DNA of 64,000 nucleotides from positions 145,087,167 to 145,151,166 of the forward strand of contig JAYESD010000002.1 in the NCBI GenBank assembly GCA_036927565.1. The letters are read 5' to 3'. This document shows positions 55,446-64,000 of this stretch, piece by piece. Below the pieces are notes generated by a model. That model was not told the DNA's origin. It saw only the letters and a program-made list of their open reading frames with translations, and did no database searches. Source of the stretch: Tuctoria greenei. Lineage: Eukaryota; Streptophyta; Magnoliopsida; Poales; Poaceae. Within the stretch, counting starts at the first letter, position 1. Each line of letters opens with the position of its first letter. The translations under genes were made by a program, and so were the position numbers.

Positions 55446-56162
55446 CAGTTTTTCCTGCGCGTTAAAGACAAGAAAATTAGTAAAATTCGTCCTCTCTACT
55501 AAAAGTTGTTTGCGGTTACTGTTCTTATTTTAATTTTAAATCCAAAGGAACTCAACATGATAACTTGTAAATTGATGTAATCTCTTGAGATCCGAATGCC
55601 TTCCGGACCCGCCCTACTGAGGCCTGCCGGAATATAGGTAGAGTGGCGTACTTAGGGTCCTGGACCAGTCTAAGTCGATAGCGCACTATGGACCTGTCAT
55701 TGGCTTTGGCGTTCAGGCGAGTAGACCATCTAGAAATGCTAAGATCCAAAAAAGAACACCAATATAACTCGTATATCATATTAATAACTTGGACTAAATC
55801 TCAAAAATAATTGCACAACTTTGTTATAGACTAGAAGAAGAAGATAATAAAAGAAAATGCGCCTGTACAATATTAATGCACGTGGGGTCTGCTTTCACAC
55901 AACAATGTCTTTCATTATAGGTCCGAATTACAGGGGAGACAAGGACACACTTAGGTTACAAAACCAGGCCAAGTGTGCTATTCATCTTGTTCTAACCCGG
56001 AGTAGGTAAGCCACGCTTTCAGTACAGGGACCAAGTTAGGTGGGCTTGAACTGCCCAGACCCTCCCAGAGGGGTCCGGATGTTCTCCTGTAGGACCTACC
56101 CGACTTTATGTATAGACTCTATAACTTACATCGTGTGTAATTACAAACTCACCTCTGTGAAA
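55446..56162. other. Non-coding region between tandem repeats and pol end, element E
   Basis: No gene recognised. Contains a G/A-rich tract and TATA-like 'tataactc', none convincing as a promoter or polypurine tract. Confidence 0.45.
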
Positions 56163-57410
56163 CTAAGCATACAACTTACGGAGATGCTCGATGTTCCATG
56201 GATTGGGAAGCAGAGTCAAATCCCTGTTGCCAAGCGAACGCATCCAGGACGGGATACTTTAATCACTCGGAAGGGACCTTCCCAGCTGGGGGACAGTTGT
56301 TGATCCCTTCATGTGTTACTATTCTCCGCAGCACCAGATCACCTTCTTCAAGCTGTCGATTGTGCACATGCCTTTGGTGATAGCGCTGGAGCGCCTGGCG
56401 ATATTATACATTCCAAACAGATGCCTGGCACCTTACCTCATCTACGAGGTCAAGGTGTTCACGTCGGAGCTTGTCCTACGCGGTTTCATCGATGGTCTGT
56501 ACCTGGAGTGACCCCATGGTGTTCTCCAGAGGAATGACTGCTTCAGCTCCGTACACAAGGAAGAAGGGTGTCTCTCCAGTGACTGGCTAGGTGTTGTCCT
56601 GCTCGCCCATAGTGCGGACAGAAGCTCCTCAATCTAGTTGGCTCCATGTTTCTTCAGGCTCTCATATATGCGCGTCTTGAATCCTTTTAGTATTTTTGCA
56701 TTTGCTCTCTCGTCTTGGCCATTACTTGTCGGGTGAGCTATTGATACGTAGCTGACTTGAATGTCGAGATCTTTGTAATATTCTTGGAATCCTACACTTG
56801 TGAATTGGGTTCCATTGTCAGTTATGATTTTGTTAGGATCTCCAAATATCCAGACTATGGACTTCAAGAACTTGATAGCAGATTGTTTGTTGATTGTCAC
56901 AACAGGAGTAGCTTCCGACCACATTGTGAACATGTCGATGGCAATGTACAGGAACTGTAACCTCTGACGGATTTTGGGAAAGGTCCCAAAATGACAATCC
57001 CCCATACAGTGAATGGCCATGTACGAGGTATCGTTTGCGGTGACTGATCCGATGTGTGAATTTGTTTTGCGTGGAACTAGAACGCCTCACACTTTTTTAC
57101 CGGATCTATTGCATCCTGGAGAGTTGTAGGCCAGTAAAAGCCATGCCGGAAGGCTTCACTGACCAACGTGTGGGAAGATTTCCGTGAGGAGCTTGCGGCC
57201 TTCTTCCTGGGCAATGCACCGCATTAGGACGTCGTTGGCACTGCGCCGGTAGAGATCCCCTTCTACCATCGTGTATCTTTTAGCCAATATAACGTTTCGG
57301 TCAAAGGATGCACCGTCTTCAGGAAAGATGTTGTCTTTAAAGTAGCTCTGGATCTCTGACATCCATGCATTGGAGCTAACTTGAGCCTCTGGATCTTGAG
57401 CGCAGGGTTG
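56163..57410 (-). pseudogene. pol: Integrase of element E
   Basis: Minus-strand reading: DLYRRSANDVLMRCIAQEEG with the zinc-binding region mostly lost (stop at 57155-57157 after HVGQ). The core follows in shifted frames. The first catalytic Asp is not recognisable (ATHCMGDCHFG-like text where relatives have GLDIVGPF). The second Asp is present (IITDNGTQFTS), as is the Glu (NGQDERANAKIL). A TAG replaces Trp after KKHGAN at about 56636. The C-terminal part (SALWANRTTP in another frame, then PPSWEGPF near 56280) ends WNIEHLRKLYA with TAG at 56163-56165, the usual Tat pol end. Confidence 0.8.
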
Positions 57411-58775
57411 CTTAGAGCTTCCTGCAGCACCTACGATCCTTGGTGGACGCCATGGTAACAGAGCCACTGGGACTGCCAGCTTTGAGGTGTTGGTCTCACT
57501 TCCTTCGCTCAGTTCGGTAGGCTGAGGGGTAGGCCTTGACAACCATTTGACAAAAACTCTGTCGAGAGCTTGAGCTCTGATTGAAGCCTTCGTCGATAGT
57601 TCATCAACTTCAACGTTGTTGAGATGCTGGAAATGGAAGTGGTCCATGACGTGGATGTCCTCCTGGAGCTTCTAGACTTCAAGGATGTAAGCACCGAGTT
57701 GTGGGTTGTTGCAGATGCATTGGCCTTAAACTTCCTTGATAATAAGTTGCAAGTCACCTTTCACCAGTAGCTGCTTGACGCCATATGATGGCGCCACCTT
57801 GAGTCCGTAGATGAGAGCTTCATACTCTGCCATGTTGTTGGTTGCCTTGAAGTCAAGGTGTACCATGTACTTGACCTTCTCCCCGGTCAGAGTGAGGAGA
57901 AGAATTGTAGATCGGCCCCCTGCTTTTGCATAGAGCCGTCGAATTAGAGTGTCTTGTGAGGCTCGGTGAAGACCAGGGCCTTGGGTTCCAGCTTCTGCTC
58001 ACTAGGGCCCCCTGAATTTGATGAAGAAGGTGTCCACTCCGCCACAAAGTCAGCCAATGCCTGAATCTTGATAGCATGTTGAGGCAGGAATTCAAGATCG
58101 AATTCTGCCAACTCCGCTACCCACTTTGCAACATTCTCAATGGAATTGGTGTTATGAAGTATAGCACTAAGTTGATAGGAGGTTACCACTGATATCTTGT
58201 GGGCTTGAAAGTAGTGACGCAGCTTCCTTGAGGCGGTGAGAACTACGTAGAACAGTTTATGCACCTCAATGTATAGAGTATTGGCGTCGTGGAGTACTTC
58301 ACTAATGAAGTACATTGGTCGCTAGACAGTCCGGACCTTCCCGAAAGGGCTCGGAGCTTCTTCTTCATCTACTTGGACCCTCTTGGAGGGGTTCGGACCT
58401 TTTTGTTGAGCTTCTCGGACCCTCCCGGAGGGGTTTGGAACTTCTTCTTCAGTCGTGTAAACTCCCTCAAATTAGAGAGATTGATCCTCGGGTAGGTTTC
58501 CTTGAAGATCCGTGCGATGGGGATGGGACCCAGACTCGCCTTCAGGTAGCTCCAGACCCTCCCAGAGGGGTCCGAGCTCCTGACTGTAGGTGGCTCAGAA
58601 CATTCCGCGACCGGGACCATGCTGACAACCTCCATAGTTGCCGAAATGTAAAGAAAAAGTGGCTCACAAGGCTCCGGAGCTACCACGATTGGTAGTGTGG
58701 TGAGGAGCTGTTTGAGCTCTTGGAACGACTTTTCTGCCTCTTCAGACCAATGGAATGGTCCGTACTTCCTCAATA
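57411..58775 (-). pseudogene. pol: RNase H and second RNase H-like domain of element E
   Basis: It begins GPFHWSEEAEKSFQELKQLL, the RT-RNase H junction, then PLFLYISATMEVVSMV. After a GC-rich insertion or divergent segment (58360-58560, several 'ggaccctcccggaggggt' repeats) comes the RNase H part YFISEVLHDA, EVHKLFYVVLTASRKLRHYF, then WVAELAEFDLEFLPQHAIKI and QALADFVAEW. A second, integrase-proximal RNase H-like domain typical of Tat follows in broken form (NMAEYEAL on the reverse complement near 57820, LLVKGD, then LNNVEVDELSTKAS). Stops and frame changes throughout. Confidence 0.78.
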
Positions 58776-58789
58776 TCTTGAAGAAGGGA

Positions 58790-59635
58790 AGCGTCTGTTA
58801 TGCCAGTCTCGAGATGAACCGGCTGAGCGCTGCTAGACATCAAGTTAGCTTCTGAACATTCTAGACACGGGATGGGGGCCGCATGTATTCAATAGCCTTG
58901 ATCTTCGACGGATTTGCCTCAATTCCCCAGTGAGTCACCAAGTATCCGAGGAGCTTCCCGGAGCTGACCTCGAAGACACATTTGTCCGTGTTCAGTTCGG
59001 TGTGCATCACGCGCAGCTTGTCGAAGACCGCCTGTAGGTTGTCAAGGAGTGACTCCTTGTTCTTCAATTTCACGACAATTTCACCAAAGTAGACCTCCAC
59101 CATGTCCCTGATGAGCTCTCCAAAGGTTTTGTGCATGGCTTGCACAAATGTTGATGCAGCATTTTTGAGACCGAATGGCATGGAAATGTAGCAATACAAC
59201 CCATCTACTGTTATGAAGGCGGTTTGCTCTTCATCTTCCCTAGACATTTGGATCTAATGATATCCAGAATATGCATCTAGGAAACAGAATAGCTCGCACC
59301 TGGAGGTAGAGTCCACTATCTTGTCTATCCTAGGTAGTGGAAATGGGTCTTTTGGGCATGCCTTATTCAATGTGGCATAGTTGATACACATCCGAAGTTT
59401 CCCGTCGGGCTTTAGTACAACGACTCGCTCTGGCAGCCATCGTGGATGATGAACCTCCCGGGTGAATCCAGCTTCGAGCAACTTTTTGATTTTTTGTCGG
59501 ATGAAGTTCTGCCTCTCGACTGATTGCTTCCGGGGTTTCTGGTTTATTGGTTGGAGCATCAGGATATATCTTCAGACTGTGCTCACTCACCTCACTATGG
59601 ATCCCAGTCATTTGTGACGGTTGCCAGGCAAACAC
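58790..59635 (-). pseudogene. pol: Reverse transcriptase of element E, active site lost
   Basis: Minus-strand reading: VERQNFIRQKIKKLLEAGFT, WLPERVVVLKPDGKLRMCIN, ACPKDPFPLPRIDKIVDSTS, FLDAYSGYH, then a TAG at about 59252-59254. It continues DEEQTAFITVDGLYCYISMP and FGLKNAASTFVQAMHKTF. The catalytic box, normally YVDD in this lineage, reads VYFGEIVVK, so both aspartates are gone. LLGYLVTHWGIEANPSKIKA follows. A stop or frame change at about 58860 separates the thumb/connection. Confidence 0.85.
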
Positions 59636-59659
59636 GTCAACATTCGCCGGGAAGAAAGG

Positions 59660-60556
59660 GATGAGCGCGAGTTCCTATTTGTTGTCCAAGCCTCCCGATA
59701 TGTGAATGGTCTGAGCAGCATCGGAACCATTTTGGACGACTTGGACAGGAATTTTGGTGTCACCGCTTGGTTGCACACGTTGTGCAGAAGTTGACCCTCG
59801 GTGACGAGTGCTCGACGGTTGAGCAGATAGCTCCTTGCCGGATTCGTCCTCCTGTGCTATTGCCAACGCGTGGAGTTCTTCCAGCATAGTGACTCCTATA
59901 GTGCGATCCCCACGGATCCAGAGAACGCCCGAAGGTGTCGGCATCTTCAACACCATGTGCTGCAACCATAAACCTATACAGGGCTGGCCTACCTAGGATG
60001 GCGTTGAATGGTAAGCTGATGTGCGCTACATCGAAGACCTGATTCACAGTCCTGTAATTCTCCTGATTCCCGAAGGACACCGAGAGTGTAATTGAGCCGA
60101 GATGGCTGATGGCCCCCAGACCTACCCCAGAGAAAGGACGTGAGGGGCAAAGGTTCGATAGTCGGAGATGGAACTTCATGACGGCTTCGTAGCTCAAGAG
60201 GTTGAGTGTCGCACCTCCATCCACCAAGACATGATAGAGATGGACATTGTTAATGGTAGGAGACTCCATCAATGGTAATTGACCAGCTCCAATGATGTTT
60301 CTTGGGCAGTCCGTAGCATCAAAAGTGATTGGAGTGTCCATCCACTTCCGATGGGGTTCTGCCTTGCGGTAAGAGCTGTGGCAGCCATCTCCCAGCTCAT
60401 AGTCTTGAGGATGTGGCAGAAGGTGATATCCCCAAACCCTCCATATATGGTATTGAGGGTCTTTCGACGCTCATTGTCAGAGATGTCATAATCATCATCG
60501 ACAGTATTGTACACAGCCTTTAGAACCTTCTTGAGGTCCTGGAAGCCTAGCTCCAA
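59660..60556 (-). pseudogene. pol: Protease region of element E
   Basis: Reads ERRKTLNTIYGGFGD, then in another frame PITFDATDCPRNIIGAGQLP, LYHVLVDGGATLNLLSYEA, PSRPFSGVG and FNAILGRPALYRFM, followed by VLKMPTPSGVLWIRGDRT in yet another frame. The active site reads DGG, the form seen in Tat-lineage proteases (DGGS/DGGA), so it may not be a lesion. Frameshifts at about 60320 and 59960. Confidence 0.85.
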
Positions 60557-60599
60557 ATCAGTCGAAGCTTCGTTGACTTTCTGCTTTCCTTCCCACTAG

Positions 60600-62045
60600 C
60601 GAAAAGGAGCTTCTTCTCAGTGCTTGTTGAAGCACTCGACAAGATTTTGGACCTCGCGGCAATCTTCAAGATTGTGAGTGTCCATTTTATGGATTGGACA
60701 CCACATCTTTTGACCGTCACCGTCTTCAGATGATGGACGAGGACGTTTTTCGGGGCGTGGCCCCTGGCAACCCAGAGCTGAAGCTGCAGCAGCAGTAGGC
60801 GTGCTGGCCGACGCCTTCTTCTTGTTGTTGGACTTTTTCTTCTTTTTTTCCACTACCAGAGGTAGTGTCTTCACCCTTGGAGGACATTTTGCTAGCCTCC
60901 AGCACTGTCTTGGAGTGCATTTTACATCCCTCCGCAGCCCTGGCACATTTGTCGGCCAAGCTGAATAGTTTTGTGATGCTGGTGACTTATTTCGTCACAA
61001 GCTTCTCAAACATCTTCTTGTATCAGACACCCTGTCGAAATGCTACACAACAGACGTGTCAGAGATAGAAGGAATGGTTTTCTGTACCTAGGAGAAACGC
61101 TAGATGAACAATCGTGGCGACTCCCCCAACTTCTGTTGCATAACAAACAGGTCCAGTTCTGTGTCGAGCCGGGTGTAGGAACTCCCAATGTTGGCGGTGA
61201 ACTGGTGGTATAGATCTGCCCAACTATTGATGGAGTTAGGCAGAAAACTCATGAACCAGGACATGGCTGTCCCAGTCGGAGCCACAGGAAAGTAATTGGC
61301 CATCACAGCCTCATTTTCACCGACCGCGAGGATGGCGGTGGAGTAGATTTGGAGGAACTCGATGGAGTTGACAGCCCCATCATATTTCTCCGGCAGATGA
61401 GGTCGGAACATTTGTGTCCATTTTGCCATGCGAAGGTGCATGGCTAGGGCCGAACAGCCGCCCCCCTACTCCCAGAGGAGAAGGGTTTTCTCAAGCCTCT
61501 CGCCTCTCGTGAGCGCGCTCGATATGGACGTGGCCGTCCTGCTGCCTGTAATGACGGTCAATCTCTGACCGCAGATCATGGGTCGAGAGCCTCAACGCCG
61601 TGTGGATGCGACGTGCCTCGGGGGGCAGCGACGTCACTTGTTGAGACGCAGCACGTCTTTTGTGCTGTGAAACTTGAGGGCCAAGTCTGCCATATAAGGT
61701 CCTCCGTTGAGAGGTTGCCTGCCTAGCAAAGGGTGAGCCTTGGTTACTGATGGCATTGGCTGCGGCTGCAACCAGATATTCGACATCTGTGCGCCATTAT
61801 TCCATGGCCGTCGAAGGAGCTCCAGCCGTTTGAGGATGCTAGAGCTGAGTATGCGCAGTGATTAGCGCATTCTTCGGGTTGTTTGTCGATGCAGTCACCG
61901 ACACAAGGGCACCATCCTATTGTTCGACGTTGGCTGCGAGAGCAGGTGGTGGTGGTGGTGCAGCAACACCCGTCGGGACAACAGAGCTAGCTAGCTATTG
62001 GGCATTGGAGGTATTTCTTCCATTAGGCTGTCTCACATGAGCCAT
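60600..62045 (-). pseudogene. gag: Gag of element E
   Basis: From MAHVRQPNGRNTSNAQ (62045) through a Pro/Ala-rich and basic region with several stops (for example near 61997 and 61490). The capsid part is PHLPEKYDGAVNSIEFLQIY, AMSWFMSFLPNSINSWADLY, QFTANIGSSYTRLDTELDLF (61441-61100), a Lys-rich stretch, and a Cys/His motif CPIHKMDTHNLEDCREVQNL at the end (60720-60630), the usual Tat Gag C-terminus. No primer-binding site or LTR can be placed upstream. Confidence 0.8.
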
Positions 62046-62640
62046 ATGAGTTAAACTATGTTCACTAAAAATAGGGACTTGTTAAAACTTTACATATCGA
62101 ACATGGTTGCTGATGTGGAATGGAACTTAAGGTGAAGAATCCTTAATTTCCAAGTATTCACATTTTCAATGAAAAATTAAAGGAGAAAAGAAAACAAAAT
62201 AGAGAGAAAGAAAAAGGAATTATTCCAACCCTAAAATGGGACATCCAAAAATATTCAAACCTCAGGCCGTAAATTTTTCCATGACCTACTAATATTCCAA
62301 TTAGACTCTCGGTAAAGTTTCAAAATTTTTTAAGCCCATTTCCCATTTATTGGACACGTGCTGAGAGTTTAATCAACGTCGACTTCAAATTTAAACTTTG
62401 TGCTCAACCTTGTCCAAATCAACTCCAAATTTTTCCTGAGGTCCCTTATGGTTCAAAAAGGTTAACTTCAAAGTTTCAGGATTTTTGAACCTAATCTACT
62501 ATTTATTTCCTTGAGTCAAGTATCACCACTTGAATTCAAATTCAAATCTGAGTTCAAATTCAACTTGCTCAGTTTTGAAATCTGATTACACCATAAAATT
62601 CTCCACATTTTATTTAGTCACGGGGCCAAATTTGACTATT
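62046..62640. other. AT-rich segment, possibly LTR of an unassigned element
   Basis: No gene. Contains repeated phrases 'ttcaaattcaaat' and 'tcaaatttaaac', and composition like the 5' part of long grass LTRs. Confidence 0.4.
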
Positions 62641-64000
62641 TTTGAAGCATGCTTGCTAGCCCTATTGGAATTTTGGAAAGAAGAAGAGGGAAGTGGGTCC
62701 CACAGGTAGCCCCCACCAGTCAGGTCGGCAAGGCTTCCTCTTTCCTCCCCTGCCTCCACGCAGGCGCGTGCATGTGCCACCGCGATGGCCACCGCGACGT
62801 TCTCGGTCCTTATCACCGCGCTGAGCCGACCCTCTCGGTCCTCATCTTCGCGCTCGTCACCTCCCGCTCCGCTTCCTCTCCCAGGCCGCGCCGCCGTATG
62901 CCGCTCGCCCAGGCCGTTGCGCCGCCTGCCCCACATCGCACCGCCGGCGCTTCACCTCCCCCGCTTCGGCGTCTGCCCACGGCGCCTCCCCGCCAGCCTC
63001 CGGGTTGTCCCCGCGCCACGCGCCTCACACCCTGCGCGCTACTCCCGACGGCGCCCTGACCGCCGCTCGCCCGGCAGCCATGACCGCATCTCGAGCTCCC
63101 TTATCACCGCGTCGGTTCCCAGCTCGTCCCAGCCGCACCCCACTTCTGCTCCCCCGACGAGCGCCGCTCCTGCGACCGGCTCCCGCTGCAAGCAGCCGCG
63201 TCGCTCGCCTTGCCTCCGGCCGCAGCACCGCCATCCCGCGCGCTCCTTCCATCGGCCGACCAGCTCGCCAGCTTGCGCCGCTCACCGCGCCGTGCGCTCA
63301 GTCCGCCCGACGGCCGCCACCTCCCAGCCACGCTCGCGCCCAGGCCGCCGCCGCCCTAGCTGCCCACGGCAAGGCTTCGCCCCGGCCGCGCCTTTCCGGC
63401 CTCCTCCCCCGCCTCCACGCACGCCCTCCATCTCTCGGCTCTGCACGCCGCCGGATGTCCACAGCGCCGCATCCCCCACGGCAACTCACGCCGCACCTCC
63501 TCCACGCCGGCTCGCGCGCCGCCCCGCCTCTGCTCCGGCGCCCTAGCAGCACCAGCCGCGCCGCGCCTGCTCCAGGCCGAGTGCCTTGCTCGCGCCCGCG
63601 CCCTAGCGCCCGTGCGACCACCGAGCACAGCCGCCCAGCTCCCTGCTCCAGCGCTTCACCGCGCCGCCGGCCAAGCTCTCCGCTGTTGCGCCTCTTTGTC
63701 ACAGCGCGCGCGTCGCCCTGCTCCTGACCGCCTGCAGCTCCAGCACCGTGACCGAGCGCCCGGCTGCCCCAGCACCACCGACCCGTGCTCCTAGCTGCGC
63801 TTCACCGCCTTGTCCCTGCTAGCTGCGCCTTTCCGGGCCGACCGCGAGCACCATGACGCCATGTCCGCGTTCTGCGCCGTGGCTATGTCCTGGAAGCAAG
63901 GCGAGTAATGGGTGTGATGGAGGATATGCAGAAACACGTCGTTGACACACTGGCATCGACAACTGGTCCAAGGTTGGCTCTGATTTTGCAAGATTCATTG
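62641..64000. other. Very GC-rich (C-rich on plus strand) region with no stop codons in several frames
   Basis: About 1.1 kb (62700-63860) of Pro/Arg/Ser-type coding-like sequence that is open in two plus-strand and two minus-strand frames at once, which is expected from base composition alone. No domain, start context or splice structure supports a protein. It may be the GC-rich leader of a long LTR, analogous to 3354-3905 and 41418-41880, or part of an element outside the window. Confidence 0.45.

Larger units (their letters stand above)
54537..62045 (-). mobile_element. Element E: decayed Tat-lineage Ty3/gypsy retrotransposon
   Basis: Minus-strand gag (62045-60600), protease (60556-59660), RT (59635-58790), RNase H (58775-57500) and integrase (57410-56163), followed by a non-coding stretch with tandem repeats and an ORF remnant on the opposite strand (54537-54772). 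An antisense ORF between pol and the 3' LTR is a known trait of the Tat lineage. Protease text (DCPRNIIGAGQLPL, YHVLVDGGATLNLLS, FNAILGRPALYRF) is characteristic of Tat/RIRE2-like elements. No LTR is visible on either side within the assigned limits. Numerous stops. Confidence 0.85.

Noticed and set aside
62785..63727. Long Pro/Arg-rich plus-strand proteins (240-253 residues)
   Set aside because: Two overlapping plus frames and two minus frames are equally open; explained by base composition.

Overview
This is a plant nuclear window, almost certainly from a grass (Poaceae), made almost entirely of transposable elements nested inside one another. I see no intact host gene and no tRNA, rRNA or CRISPR. 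The evidence is LTR retrotransposons of the Tekay/Del, Tat and Sirevirus-like types, En/Spm CACTA transposons, a LINE fragment, and coding regions broken by stops and frameshifts.

Main nest (444-42375). The LTR of a first retrotransposon (element B, start TGTTGACGG at 444, end CCGTCAACA at 42375, polypurine tract at 421-443) is split by a Tekay/Del-type Ty3/gypsy element on the minus strand (element A, 1583-42251) with a perfect target-site duplication TTAGA. Element A has a 2.49-kb LTR, pol, gag and an additional upstream ORF (orf0-like). Two large insertions lie inside it. (i) A non-coding LTR element C (7680-17781) sits in gag and itself carries a 2.7-kb solo LTR (9243-11978, duplication AAAGT). 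(ii) A 19-kb CACTA transposon, CACTA-1 (21183-40172, duplication CTA), sits in the 5' LTR.

CACTA-1 carries a broken TNP2 transposase gene (minus strand) and a divergent, broken gene for a Transposase_24/DUF8039-like protein plus an Ulp1-like cysteine peptidase (plus strand). Near its left end is a long hairpin. Its TNP2 gene is split by a second CACTA element, CACTA-2 (24204-30433, duplication TTT), which holds a TNP2 N-terminus joined to a Transposase_24 region and a copia-like LTR fragment. A LINE reverse-transcriptase fragment lies at 34913-35640.

Most notable: at 21541-22800, continuing unpaired to about 23075, CACTA-1 contains a near-equal-armed inverted repeat (arms about 555 bp, loop about 29 bp). 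It is built from pieces of two SNF2 helicase C-terminal domains resembling the plant DRD1/CLASSY family, whose members recruit RNA polymerases IV and V for RNA-directed DNA methylation. A transposon with a ready-made hairpin against genes of its own silencing pathway would be a striking system; expression and targeting remain to be tested.

Right part (42376-64000). It holds a second partial copy of the element C family (42632-45963), a decayed Sirevirus-like copia element D on the plus strand (about 46690-53195), an array of roughly 70-75-bp repeats ending in a CACTA-type terminus (53196-54534), a decayed Tat-lineage gypsy element E on the minus strand with an antisense ORF remnant (54537-62045), and an AT-rich then very GC-rich unassigned tail (62046-64000).
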